In this document: positions 10,601 to 21,505 of the stretch, one piece after another
Numbering within the stretch: position 1 is the stretch's first letter
How the letters are laid out: each line of letters starts with the position of its first letter
Origin: Bubalus kerabau
Taxonomy: Eukaryota > Chordata > Mammalia > Artiodactyla > Bovidae
DNA length: 64,000 bases
Assembly: GCF_029407905.1 (NCBI RefSeq)
Contig: NC_073633.1
Span: 24,752,501 to 24,816,500 of the forward strand
Direction: 5' to 3'
Made by a program: the position numbers and the translations under genes
The notes under the pieces: generated by a model
What the model was told of the DNA's origin: nothing
The model's database searches: none
Seen by the model: only the letters and a program-made list of their open reading frames with translations

Positions 10601-11474
10601 TCCAATTGTGCCAGGTCAAGTTTCAGGGCAGCTGGCTCCCCGAGTTCATGGCACAGCCCCCGCCACCTTAGCCCTGGTCAGAGTACCCTGTGTTGGGCTC
10701 TAGGAACCACCTCCAATAGCCATCAGGAATGCAGGAATTCCTGGGAAAGCCCAGAAATTCGGGCTTTTGAGGTCAGGGGTCAGACCACGCTCTTGACACT
10801 GCTACATACTAGCCTGTTCTCTCTACCTGACACTGTTCCTAAGGCCTATTCCTGTTATCGGTAATTTTCTGCTCCTAAACATTTGGTGGTTCCCTGTCAC
10901 CCTTCCCTCCATTCACCCTCCCCATGTGACTAGGCTCAGCCTGACCAGCCCCTCCACCATCTCAGCCCCTGTGCTGACGCCCTCCCCTCCAAGCTCATCT
11001 TGGCCTTCCTGTCATCTTCCATCCTTCAGAGGCCCCTCCACCAGGAAGAATTCCTCTGTGATTCCTTGTCATTCAAGCTTCAGATCGTACCTTTGGGGAA
11101 AAAATGAGGGAATGACAAGAATCTGCTTCAGAAAGGGTGTGGTGCAGCTTTCACCAAATGGGATCCCGCCTCCCCAGGGCCCAGCACCATGCCTGGCCCA
11201 AGCACAGCGAGCAGCGCCAGCCCCTTCTTCCATCGTTCTAAGGCTGGGAATCTGGATCCCCCTCTCCAGCTCCCGGAGCATGCTTGGTCCCTGTCCTGTG
11301 CTCTGCTGAGTCAGAAGAGTGACTTGGGGGCATCTCCCTCTCCTCCTGGTTCCTTTCACCGCCTTGTCCTGAACTCCAAGGCCAAGGACATTGTAGCTTG
11401 GCTCCTTTGGTCATTAGAACACTGTGGGAGTGGGCCTTCCTCCTCAGCCCTGGGCAGCAAACCCGCCTCCTGGA
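10601..11474. other. Single-copy DNA with a possible L2 remnant
   Basis: About 10895-11085 ('tggccttcctgtcatcttccatccttcagaggcccctccaccaggaagaattcc') may be a sense-oriented L2 piece. The rest is unassigned. A frame of about 150 codons on the plus strand reads through the following (GT)n tract, which argues against it being real. Confidence 0.35.
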
Positions 11475-11480
11475 TGTGTG

Positions 11481-11521
<41 letters not shown>

Positions 11522-11522
11522 G
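11475..11522. repeat. (GT)n microsatellite
   Basis: About 24 dinucleotide units with one interruption (GTTTGT near 11493). Likely length-polymorphic. Confidence 0.95.
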
Positions 11523-12599
11523 ATGGGGTGGGAGCAGGGCCTGCACTGGGCTCCTGCCCCCTCCCCGGCCCTGGTGAGAGTGCTCATTATCTCCCTTCCA
11601 TACAAGCTAGCCTTGGGGTGAAGCCAGCCCTCAGCCTTTGATGGGAGGAAGACTTAATTACCTTCTCAGGCAGAGGATAATGAGCAGACGAAAAGCCTGG
11701 CAAGGCTGTATCTCCCTAGTCCCTCCCTCATCCTGCCTCAGCCCCCAGCCTGTCCCCACCCCCACCGTCAGCTTCTTTGGACACAAGTGAAGACCTTGTA
11801 CCCCTGTCTGCAGTAGGATCTGGGAAGTCATGGTCCTTGTGGGATGCCCAGGTCACAGGGACTACCTGGTACCTGGAGTTCCCCATTAGCATTTCCTGTG
11901 GGGTCACAACAGGTGCCCTACCCAATAGGGAAGGAGTGGCCAGGATCTCCTCGATCGTGGACCCTTTGGATGAGGAAGTGACAAAGCCAGACATGAGGGC
12001 TTCTGGTTCATGTGATTAAGAACAAGAAGCAAGAGACAGGTTTCTCGGGGGAGAGTCTGGGCGGGTCATGGGCATGCCTTCAGTGGGGGCTGCAGCTTTC
12101 TCCTGTCCAGTGGCCCCAGCACTCATGGTGCACTTGGCTCGCAGTGGGCAAGGAGGCGGTGAAGGAAGGGGAACAGAAGGTGTCAAGGGCGTCTGGACAA
12201 GAATGACAAGAAGACAGGGAGAGGGAGTCGGGCTTATGAGTAGAGCGCATCCTTGCAGGGAGACTCAGCATCCTGGATTCTTGTGAGTGGCACTGGCTGC
12301 CATACCTTGAACTGGGGCCACTCTTCTGCCCTCCCCTTGGACATGTCACCAAGCTCAGCCCATAGGAGAGACCTAACAGGGCTCTGAGCTCCAGTGCTGC
12401 ACACAAGGTTGGGAGGGTGCCAATCAGCCAGAGGCCGGCTGGTCCTCCTGGCAGTGGGCCCCTCCAGAACAGGATGGGTGGAGGGATAACGTCTGCCTGG
12501 GACAGTGTCTGCCCCCAGCCCTTGGTGCCGCTCCGTCCCAGAGAGGCAGCTGGAGGATCAGGGCTTGGGGCTGCTTGGGTGCGGGGTTCTGTCATTGGC
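11523..12599. other. Single-copy, G+C-rich DNA
   Basis: No repeat recognised. The longest minus-strand frame (12080-12625, about 180 codons) has no domain-like composition and runs into a MIR at its upstream end. Not called as a gene. Confidence 0.4.
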
Positions 12600-12795
12600 T
12601 GGTTTGATGGTCCTGGGCAAGTCACTTCTACTCTTGAGCCTTAGCAGCCTCATCAATAAAATGGGGATTGTAACAGTATCCCATGCAGTCGTTACAAGGA
12701 TTAAAAAGATAATGTATGTGAACTGCTTAACATAATGCCTGGCAAGGGGCAAATGCTCACAACTGTTAGCTATTATTATGGTTGTTATTATTAAT
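12600..12795 (+). repeat. MIR SINE, nearly full length
   Basis: 'gggcaagtcacttctactcttgagccttagcagcctcatcaataaaatggggattgtaacagtatcccatgcagtcgttacaaggattaaaaagataatg ... taatgcctggcaag ... tgttagctattattatgg' follows the MIR consensus to its 3' end. Confidence 0.85.
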
Positions 12796-13672
12796 CCTAC
12801 TGGCAGTGTTTCTCAACTTTAAAAAATTCCAGGCTTCCTTGTGATAAGCATGCAACCTCAAACCCTTCTTGTTGATGGTACAGGATAGAAAACGTCAAAG
12901 AAATAAAAGATTGAAGCCAAAAACAAATTAAAGCACTCATTATATGAAATACGCTTTTACAAACTAAAAATCACCCCCACCCTACACACACACACATACA
13001 CACAACCCAGGCTCACTTAGGTGGTGGGGGAGGTAAGAATAGCTCAGGCTGGATTTGTGAGACCCTCAGGCCAAGCTGAGAGAGGGCCGACAAGGGCTTT
13101 GGAAGGGAAGGTGGCAGAAAGCCTGGAGCCCAGGGCGGCTCCCCTCTGACGGGCGCCTCTCTCCCTTCGCCCGCCCTGCTGTGGCCTCTGGATCCCAGCC
13201 CAGCTTCCCAACTCAGATAGTGATGTTTTGAGGGAACAGAGGGAACGCTCTGGAATGCAAATACCTTTGAACCCTCAGATCACAGCCGGCGCCCATTCTC
13301 ATGCTAATATGAGAGAGTTTGGAAATAGCTTGAAGGGGAAATTGCCCACAGTAGAAACCCACCACAAACCTGGGACCTGGGCACAGGGCCAGGGTCTCCA
13401 GGGTCCTTTCCACACTGGTCCCCTAGTATCCAGTCCCCTGGCAGCTGGGTAGGTCCTACAGCTCAGGGCCCAGGAATGGGACAGTGCCCCTTCCCAATCT
13501 CCCCAGGCAAATAAATAACAATTCATTTAAGGATAACACCCGCCTTTACTCTGTCTTCCTGTGCCTGAGATGCTTCCTACTTCCCCTCTCCCCCAGTTGT
13601 CACCTGTAACCCTCACCTGCTGCCCATGGACATGCGCTCACAGAAAGCGGCACTTTGCCGCAGATCTGGCAA
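12796..13672. other. Single-copy DNA with a (CA)n-like tract
   Basis: Contains a short interrupted (CA)n at 12984-13006 and the octamer-bearing stretch listed separately at 13230-13335. No gene recognised. Confidence 0.45.
13230..13335. promoter_or_regulatory. Candidate regulatory stretch with an octamer motif
   Basis: A perfect POU/octamer site ATGCAAAT lies at 13255-13262, followed within a few bases by a CTTTGAA (TCF/LEF-like) word, and 40-odd bases later by ATGCTAAT, a one-mismatch octamer. The DNA is non-repetitive. Function is inferred from motif content only, and such motifs also occur by chance. Confidence 0.25.
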
Positions 13673-13896
13673 GTGGGGTGTGTGTGGATGCTTAGTTACA
13701 GCCATGTCCCACTCTTTGCGACCCCATGGACTGTGGCCCACCAAGCTCCTCTGTCCATAGGATCTCCCAGGCAAGAATACTGGAGTGAGTTGTCATTTCC
13801 TTCTCCAGGGGATCTTCCTGACAGGGATTGAATCCTCATTTCTTGCATCTCCTGCATTAGAAGGCAGATGCTTTACCACTGAGCCACCTGAGAAAT
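13673..13896 (-). mobile_element. Bov-tA SINE, antisense
   Basis: 'gttacagccatgtcccactctttgcgacc' to 'gagccacctgagaaa' is the complement of Bov-tA. It is more diverged than the others in the window. A short TSD TCTGGCAA lies at 13665-13672 and 13897-13904. Confidence 0.88.
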
Positions 13897-14274
13897 TCTG
13901 GCAACTCTGGTGCCAGGATCCAAATCCAGGTATCTGTACCCCAGGATTCTAGCACCAAGGCCCTTTGCCTCCCTATGGGGTTCACAGGGCTGTGAGCCAC
14001 AAGGTGGCATCAGGGAGGTCTGGTAGGTGATAGATGTGAGGGTTGGCACAGCCCGAGACCCAGGCCCTAGGATGGACCAGAGATGATGGCTCAGGTCCCG
14101 GAGGAGCCTCCCCTAGTGCTGAATCAGATCCCAGACCAGTTCATACCGGGATAGGGGAGCAGACAGAGCTGGGCTGGAACTCTTAAAGGGATCATTGTAG
14201 ATTTTAGAAAGGTGATCTGCTGACTGTTTATGGGGTGTGCTGTGAGCAGGCCCTAGACCTAAACAATCCTTGTC
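13897..14274. other. Single-copy DNA
   Basis: Nothing recognised beyond a faint antisense MIR 5' end ('ccaaatccaggtatctgtaccccaggattctagcacc') near 13918-13965. Confidence 0.4.
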
Positions 14275-14560
14275 TCCTTCTCAGCTTGCTAAACTCTTAC
14301 TTCTCCTTCAAAGCCCAATTCAAACACCACCTCCCCACTGAAGCCCTCCCTGATTCCTCCTAGCTAACTCTCTCCTCTGTGTTCCCATTTTCTCAAACCT
14401 CTGTGGCATCACTTAAGTGTAGCTCTGCCTCCTCCCCTGGCCTGAGATGTCCTCGAGGGAAGGATCCATAGCCAATTCATCTCCATGACTCCAACACCCC
14501 GCACAGGGTCAGGCATGCAGCATGCCTCCAGAAATGTTTATAGAATGAATGAGTGTGCCG
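14275..14560 (+). repeat. L2 LINE 3' end
   Basis: 'ttctccttcaaagcccaattcaaacaccacctccccactgaagccctccctgattcc' followed by 'gcctgagatgtcctcgagggaagga ... accccgcacagggtcaggcatgcagc ... aaatgtttatagaatgaatgag' follows the L2 3' end, including the terminal GAATGAATG motif. Confidence 0.75.
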
Positions 14561-15679
14561 GGTGGTTCCAGTTGAGGAAGGCTGTCTTCGTCACTCTTGT
14601 AGGGTCTCCAGCGAAAGGAAGCAGGAAGGCATTGCCCAGAGTGGTGGATCTCTCTGTGCCCGGCGCATCTTCTCTGCTCATTTCCGATTTCAGCCACAGC
14701 TGCAGCACATGCTTTGGGTGCGCTCCGGCTGGCTCCCTGCCGGCACTGTCCCCACTACAGCACACTCTGGAGAGGTTCACTTTCTGCCTCAGGGCCTTGT
14801 GCAATGCCAGGGAAAAGCCTGCCTGGCCTGCGAACAAACACAGGCTGAAAGTGCAGGGGAGCCTAGCCTGCCCTGAAAGCCTCAGCCCAGGGAGATTGGA
14901 GCCAGTGTGTAGCTGCTCCGGAGCCCCGCCTTTCAGGCAGACAGTTCTGGGGACAGTCTGTGCACTTCTCAGGCGTGGAGGCAGAATGGTGGCTTCTCTC
15001 CACCGTGGGGGCCTTGAGGATGCTCCTCGTGTCGCCTGTCCCTCTTTCCCGTTGGCTCTCCAGGTTCTGGTTTTAGATTCTATTTTGGAGAAAGCTCTTC
15101 TCCAGACAGTGAGCCACATGGTAGAAACGTCTTGCCTGTGGACTCCCTCTCTCACTGGGATCTGACCCTGTTTCCTGGGGCTTCCTGTCCAACTAAATCC
15201 CATCTTGGCTTCTAAGGGTTCTCTGGGGGTATGTGTGGGGGTCTCCATAGAGGAGAGTTACTCAGGAAATGCTTTCCTTAAATTAGACTCCATGGTCCCC
15301 AAGGGAGGGAGGGAATGGGGTCTGGTAATGCTGGGGTGGGGTGGGGGTAGGGAATGTGTTGGGCGTTTGATGGAAAAGTCATTTTGCCTAATTGTATTGC
15401 ACACATTAAACCAACAACTGCAAGAGCAAAGGCAGGAGGTGGGGGCAGACAGAGTGGGGAAAAGGCTGGAATGAGTTAGCAGGCGGGGTGGTCTGAGACT
15501 TCAGTGGGAATAGGGTTTTGGGTTTTCGGGATCCCTTGGCCAGGCAAGGACACCCTACCCCACCTCCTGCCAACCAGGGTATAGATAAGGTGGTAGACAG
15601 AGGGCAGGAACTAAGACCAGGCAAGTACCAGGTGCTTTCCTGGATCCCGCTCATTATAAGCTGCTCTACATGCACAGCC
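14561..15679. other. Single-copy DNA with long overlapping open frames
   Basis: Both strands are open for more than 220 codons over about 14485-15248. The plus frame starts inside the L2 tail, and neither translation resembles a known family. I read this as low stop-codon density in G+C-rich DNA, not a gene. Confidence 0.35.
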
Positions 15680-15795
15680 AGATGTAACCCTTGCAGCAAA
15701 TCTGTAAGATGGGCACTATTGGAATCCTAACTTTCCATGATGGACCTATACAGAGAGGCAAGTGATTTGTCCAGGGTCACACAAGAGTTTGAATG
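15680..15795 (-). repeat. MIR SINE, antisense
   Basis: 'atgtaacccttgcagcaaatctgtaagatgggcactattggaatcctaac ... gagaggcaagtgatttgtccagggtcacacaag' is the antisense MIR pattern. Confidence 0.7.
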
Positions 15796-16080
15796 ACCCC
15801 ATACACCAACAGCTGGGGATGAGTTGATCTCTGTAGTAAAGGGGCAGAGGGGAATAGAGGCCAGACCCCTATGGAGGGTGAGGGATGGAGAAGGCTTTTG
15901 GATGATCTGTGATGTTGGCAGAGACTGTATTCATGCAGCAAGCCAGTCGCTAGGAATGAACACATCACTTACTCCAACATTGAGGCCTGCGAAGTTGTAA
16001 AGATAGAATATGACCTTATGAAAGGAGAAGCCCTGAGCTCTTGGTGCTTGTGGGAGGAGGATGGAGAGCTGGAGAAAGGT

Positions 16081-17054
16081 CAGTTCAGTTCAGTTGCTCA
16101 GTTGTGTCCGACCCTTTGAGACCCCATGAACTGCAGCACGCCAAGCTTCCCTGTCCATTACCAACTCCCGGAGCTTGCTCAAACTCATGTCCATCAAGTC
16201 GGTGATGCCATCCAACCATTTCATCCTCTGTCACCCCCTTCCCCTCCTGCCTTCAATCTTTCCCAGCATCAGGGTCTTTTCCAAGGAGTCAGTTCTTCGC
16301 ATCAAGAATCCAAAGTATTGGTGTTTCAGCTTCAGCATCAGTCCTTCCAATGAATATTCAGGACTGATTTCCTTTAGGATTGACTGGTTTGATCTCCTTG
16401 CAGTCCAAGGGACTCTCAAGAGTCTTTTCCAATACCACAGTTCAAAAGCATCAGTTCTTCAGTGCTCAGCTTTCTTTATAGTCCAGCTCTCACATCCATA
16501 CAGGACTACTGGAAAAACCATAGCTTTGACTAGATGGACCTTTGTCGGTAAAGTAATGTCTCTGCTTTTTAATATGCTGTCTAGGTTGGTCATAGTTTTT
16601 TTTCCAAAGAGCAAACGTCTTTTAATTTCATGGCTGCAGTCACCATCTGCAGTGATTTTGGAGCACAAGAAGATAAAGTCTCTCATTGTTTCCATTGTTT
16701 CCCCATCTATTTGCCAAGAAGTGATGGAACTGGATGCCATGATCATCGTTTTTGGAATGTTAAGTTTTAAGCCAACCTTTCACTCTCCTCTTTCACTTTC
16801 ATCAAGAGGTCCTTTAGTTCTTCTTCACTTTCTGCCATAAGGGTGGTGTCATCTGCGTATCTGAGGTTATCGATATTTCTCCCGGCAATCTTGATTCCAG
16901 CTTGTGCTTTATCCAGCCCGGCATTTCGCATGATGTACTCTGCATATAAGTTAAATAAGCAGGGTGACAATATACAGCCTTGACGTACTCCTTTCCCAAT
17001 TTGGAACCAGTCTTTGTTCCATGTCCAGTTCTAACTGTTGCATCTTGACCTGCA
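16081..17054 (-). mobile_element. BovB (RTE) LINE, 5'-truncated, antisense
   Basis: Begins with the BovB 3' tail complement ('cagttcagttcagttgctcag') and continues through the antisense 3' region into ORF2, ending in 'cttgacctgca'. About 0.97 kb of a 3.2-kb element, typical of 5' truncation during reverse transcription. The antisense frame keeps the reverse-transcriptase palm motif YADD (16848-16859) and neighbouring residues. It is broken by stops, notably after the ...KKAE segment and between 16746 and 16767. No clean TSD was found. Non-functional. Confidence 0.95.
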
Positions 17055-17989
17055 AGAAGGAGGAAGATCAGAGGTATCAAAAAGGCTTCCTGGAGAAGTG
17101 GGGTGGGACCTTGAATGGGCTATTTGCCCTCTCCGGACCCAAGATGCCTCATCTGGAAAACAAAAAGTGGCATCCTTCCCCTGCTCCCTCCTTCCACTGG
17201 GAGGATCTAGAAGTATTGGAGGGTATGCTGGAGAGTGATTAAGATTCTGTTTGGAAGCTTCAGACAAGCACAAAGCCTGAAAATGCACTCGGTTTATCCG
17301 GGAGAGGTGAAGGCAATTCCCTGTGGGGAGCACAGGAGACCACCTCTCTCTGCTTGAGCTGCCCAGTGTTCCTGCGGAGGGGCCCTTGGAACCCTTCTCT
17401 CTCTGATCAATAGGCTAGGCTCCCGGTTGGCTGGACTCAGTTGGACAGACACAGTCCCCCTCCCTACCCATGTCCCCGCTGTGTCAGTCACTGCCATCCC
17501 AGAAGCCTCCAGCCTGGTTATTCTTCCTGCCAGCCGCCTGCCTGCTATGTCTCCCAGGGCCTGACTTCCAAGATTCAGAACCTGATGGCAAGAAGAACCC
17601 CATATGAATCCTGAGTCGCCAGCCAAACTCCCAACATCCCATCAGCATCTCACAGGGCATGAACATCCTAACGTCTTCCTGAAACTCTCGCAAGTCCACT
17701 CACAAGGTTGGACTCTCACAAGTCCACTGGCAATGATCTGCTCAGAAAATGATGGTGTTGGCTGCTATTCTGAATGTGGACATCCATCAGGGTTCAGAGG
17801 GTGACCAGATGTGGGGTGCAGTGTGACCATGGTTCATTATGTGAACGAACATGTTCAGAGTTCAGCCTGGGGCTGCTATCATAAGCTAATGTTTCTAGGG
17901 CTTAACTTCCTTAGAGCAAGGTTCCAGTGGGGTGGGGGAGGGGAGGTCTGGGACTGCCTGCTGGGAGCGGTGTAAGGTCATCCTTAAGA
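17055..17989. other. Single-copy DNA
   Basis: No repeat or gene recognised. A near-duplicate word 'ctctcgcaagtccactcacaaggttggactctcacaagtccactgg' at about 17685-17730 contains two copies of 'ctc(g/a)caagtccact' 28 bp apart. Confidence 0.4.
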
Positions 17990-18190
17990 GAGGGTGCTGT
18001 GGATCAGATAGGCTGGGTCTAAATCCTGGCTCACCCCTTGCCAACTTTCACTTGGGCAACGTCCTGGCTTCTAAACCTTGAGTTGCTCAGCTGTAAATGA
18101 GAAGGACTTCATAGATTGGGAAGGCTGAATGAGATGAAAAGCTGCTGGCTCTGAGCCTGGCACACTGTGTCAGGAAATGTTAGCCTCTGT
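17990..18190 (+). repeat. MIR SINE, nearly full length, diverged
   Basis: 'gataggctgggtctaaatcctggctcaccccttgccaactttcacttgggcaacgtc ... gttgctcagctgtaaatgagaag ... gaatgagatgaaaagctgctggctctgagcctggcacac ... aggaaatgttagcc' follows MIR throughout. Confidence 0.75.
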
Positions 18191-19084
18191 GATACACGTG
18201 TCTGGACATATATGCCCACATCATTGTACAGGAGGCTCCTGGGTTCACCACTTTATGGCTGGCTCTAGCACTGCCCTCCTGAATCGGAGTAGGGTGAGAG
18301 AGTCAAAGGACCAGCCTGAGTGCTCAGCCCTGGTCAAGAGAGTCACTAAGTCCTGGGGATCTTAGTTAGTGAGAGGCAGGCTTGGGGTAGGGAAGTTTTC
18401 AGGGCAGGAGTCTCACTCCTTTGATGACCTCGATTTTTCTCTGAGGCTTCGGGAACTCTGCTGCACTGTGGCCCTGTGCTCTCTGGGGGGCCGATCAGCC
18501 CTGCAGCCCTGACCCCTTCAGTTGCCACACCTGAGCTGAGGACCGCAGACAGTTTAGCTGGGTTCCCTCCCCCATGCCCTCTCCCACCTGTAGCCTGGGC
18601 TGCACAGTCCTCTTTCTCGCTTTTCCAGCAGCCCCCTGGCTCACTTCTCAGTCCCTCCATCACATGACTCCAGGATTTATTCATACTTTATGGCTTCTTC
18701 TTTCATCCCCTCTCCTCCATTTGGATGTTTTCTAAGAGACCAGAACTCTAGTCACCGGCCAGCCCTCCCTGCTCCAGCCAACAAAACTAATTTGAGCTCT
18801 CCATTTTCCAAGAGGAGAAAAGGGTTGAAATCTAATGGGGGTGACGAGAATGGCACAGGTGGGTTGGCAAGAGAGAGCTATGAAAAGCAGGAATGGGCTG
18901 AGCCTGGGGGGCTCCTCTGGGACCGGAGTCACTGATTTTGGATGGCTTAGGGATGATCTTGTTAGAAACAAGAGATATACTCAATAATCCCAGATTGCCT
19001 CTTCCTGTCCCAGGATCCCAGTCTAATTTGAAAAGTGTCATGGATTCCCAGGAAGACCACTGGGGACAATCCCAGCCTTGCATC
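18191..19084. other. Single-copy DNA
   Basis: No repeat or gene recognised. Confidence 0.4.
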
Positions 19085-19232
19085 TTCCAGGCTGAGTAGC
19101 CTTGAGCAAGTTACTTAACCTCTCTGTGCACCAGTTTCCTTATTTGTAAAAATGGGCTGCTGGGAAGAGTAAATGACATTGGGCACAGGACCTAGAACAC
19201 AGCACATTTCACATAATTATTAGCTATTCTTA
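19085..19232 (+). repeat. MIR SINE
   Basis: 'gagtagccttgagcaagttacttaacctctctgtgcaccagtttccttatttgtaaaaatgggctgctgggaagagtaaatgac ... ctagaacacagcacatttcacataattattagctattc' is a good MIR match. Confidence 0.85.
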
Positions 19233-19241
19233 TCTGCACTA

Positions 19242-19419
19242 CATGTCCATGCAGTCTCTTCAGTCATGTCTGACTCTAGCCCACCAGGTTCCTCTGTCCA
19301 TGGGATTCTCCAGACAAGAATACTGGAATGGGTTGCCATTCCATCGAACCGATATCTCTTATATGTCCTTTATTGGCAAGCGGGTTCTTTACCTCTAATG
19401 CCACCTGGGAAGCCCATTT
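19242..19419 (-). mobile_element. Bov-tA SINE, antisense, internally deleted
   Basis: Complement of Bov-tA with internal losses: part of the 'tctttgcgaccccatgg' block and the 'ttccttctccaggggatcttccc' block are missing. TSD TCTGCACTA at 19233-19241 and 19420-19428. Confidence 0.9.
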
Positions 19420-19669
19420 TCTGCACTAGTAGACCCCAAACATTTCTGACAGCTCACTCCTATCAGAAAAAAAAATTGAAGGATGTCATGAGTATATATA
19501 GATATTGATTCATTTGTAAATTATATGCATGTATTTCTGGGCTCATGTATTCCATTTGTTATAAAATGGATATAAAATAGTAATTTTTACAGGATCAGAT
19601 TAAAAAAATCAAACAAAAATAGAGGTTCTGTAACCTTCTTCCCACATCCTGGTGAATCCTTTTGTGCCC

Positions 19670-19684
19670 CCACCAGGGGCAGGA
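19670..19684 (+). promoter_or_regulatory. CTCF-like site
   Basis: The word CCACCAGGGGCAGGA, in the context GCCCCCACCAGGGGCAGG, is close to the CTCF core CCACNAGGGGGCGC. Single motif by eye; occupancy cannot be seen from sequence. Confidence 0.3.
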
Positions 19685-19779
19685 AAGTACTTTGGAGACC
19701 ACTTCACGTACTAGCGGCCTGTGTCAATTGCAGTGATCTGGGCAGGAGCCCCTTCAGAAAAGCTTCTGCCAGGGCTGAT

Positions 19780-19910
19780 GTGAGAGGCGATGCTCCGGGG
19801 CCCCCACGTGGGAGCCAGGGAGTGCTAATGTGGGTGATTAAATCATTCGCAATAATCCATTTGGAACAGCAGCCGTGTCTAACATGGGGCGTGATGACTG
19901 CTCCACAAAT
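19780..19910. promoter_or_regulatory. Candidate regulatory stretch (E-box, homeodomain words)
   Basis: Contains a palindromic E-box CACGTG (19805-19810), the inverted repeat GATTAAATC (19836-19844) and further TAAT/ATAATCC words within about 60 bp. Non-repetitive. Inference from motif density only. Confidence 0.22.
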
Positions 19911-20689
19911 AGAAAGGTGGCCAGGGAGGCTGTTGGTGGGACATATTCCAAGGACATGGGGTAGACACAGGCAGACTCACCCTTGCTACTGTGTCTTCTT
20001 GCTGCCGTTAGCCTGCCAGGCTCTCTGCCTGCCCCTGCAGTGCAGATCCCTGCAGTGGATCAGTCAGGCCCTTTCGTGCCCAAATGCAAGGCCTTCTCCT
20101 GCCTGTGAATCAGCTCTACTCTTCCAGGACACCCTCACTGATACCCCTTTTCTCCTTAATCACCCCCTGGAACAAGTCCTCTAGGTTTGAATCATCCTCC
20201 TTCCCTCCCTCTCCTCCCCTTTCCTTCCCTTTCTTTCTTCTAACAGCTGTGCACTCAGCCTGGCTGTTCTGTATATGCCATGTACAGTAAACCTGTTGTT
20301 TCTGCTCTCCCATCATCAGTTCTCCTCTTCTTCTGGAAATCGTAACCATTTTTTCCTTTTGTTAAACATCCGTTCTTTTCATTTCAGTCTGAGATGTGGG
20401 TAGGGTTTGCCTCATCCCTGTCCTTATAAGAATGAGCACATCACTCAGGCTGAGCCAATTAGAGTCACGATGGTGGTCACATGATCCATCCTAGGCCAAT
20501 GAAATCCTGCTCTGGGACTCCTGCTGGAACCATTGAGAAAACGGTGACCTCCCCTGCAAATGCTGAGTTGATAAATTGGAAACTAGACCATTTGGGTTTG
20601 TTTGTTTTTTAATAAAATATATCCTGACAATTTTGATCAAAACACTTATTACCTCCTGTGATTGTTGTAGTATTTTCCCAACTGATCTC

Positions 20690-21235
20690 CTTGTTCCTCC
20701 TCTTGCCCTCTCCAGCCTCCTCTCCACACTGCAGCAGGCTCAACATCCTGTGTCCTCACCGTGGCCTTTAAGGCTCCCTGCCTTCCCTTACCAACCTGAC
20801 CTCCCCTCCTGTTCCTTTCCTTTCCCCCTCATTCTGTTACAGCCACACTGACCTCTTTGCTGCTTCTCAACAAATGCTGGGCATACACATCCCCAACTCT
20901 GGGCCTTTGCACTTGTGTTTTCTTCTGCTTCTTATTGCCCTTAGGCTTAGATGACTCTGAAGACTTACTCTGTGACTGCTTTTCCATCTCATTGCAAATG
21001 GCACAGTTCCTGGGCAACCGCCCTTCTCCCTCCTGCATTCTTCCATATTTCCTTAGTCTGCTTTATTTCTCTATAGCACTTGTATTGAACTGCTCAACTG
21101 ATTGCTGTCTTTACAAGCTAGAATGTATGCTCCATAAGGGCAGGTTTTTGCTTTATACACTGAGGTATGCCCAGGCCTAGAACTGAGCCTGAAACACAGC
21201 AGGTGCTCAGTACACACTGGTTGAATGAATGTGCT
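20690..21235 (+). repeat. L2 LINE, long 3' segment
   Basis: Ordered L2 landmarks: 'ccttactcc'-like 'ccagcctcctctccacactgc', 'gttacagccacactgacctctttgctgcttctcaacaaatgctgggcatac', 'ctgggcctttgcacttgtgttttc', 'ctttatttctctatagcacttg', 'tagaatgtatgctccataagggcagg', 'ccaggcctagaactgagcctgaaacacagcaggtgctcag' and the terminal 'ttgaatgaatg'. About 0.55 kb. Confidence 0.85.
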
Positions 21236-21249
21236 TCTATTACTGTCCC

Positions 21250-21505
21250 GTGAGGCTGAACCCTGTCTCTCCTTGGCCTAAACCTTCAGAAGAAGGGCTT
21301 AGGGCTCCTGCTCCTCCATTTCTCCTGTTTTCTACCTATCAAGTTATGACTGGTCCCTATCCATCCTGCACTCTCCTTCAAAATCCCTATATCACATTTA
21401 TAATTACTTGTGTCATGGGGGATGGGGTAGGGAGAGTCTGTCTTCCTCATCACCTAGCCACTGCTTAATACATCTTAGGTGCTCAAAACAAGTTTGTTAA
21501 TAAGT
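21250..21505 (+). repeat. Second L2 LINE 3' fragment
   Basis: 'tctccttcaaaatccctatatcacatttataattacttgtgtcatgggg' and 'cacctagccactgcttaatacatcttaggtgctcaaaacaagtttgttaa' repeat the L2 3' end just downstream of the previous copy in the same orientation. Confidence 0.55.

Larger units (their letters stand above)
19429..20689. other. Single-copy DNA, AT-rich then mixed
   Basis: 19490-19630 is AT-rich. 20193-20240 is a C/T tract. 20440-20560 ('gctgagccaattagagtc ... gtcacatgatcc ... aggccaatgaaatcctgctctggg') may be an old unassigned repeat. No gene recognised. Confidence 0.4.

Noticed and set aside
11424..11641. Cysteine/valine repeat peptide
   Set aside because: Translation of the (GT)n microsatellite.
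12080..12625. 181-codon minus-strand frame
   Set aside because: Proline/serine-rich chance composition, no domain, and its upstream end enters a MIR.
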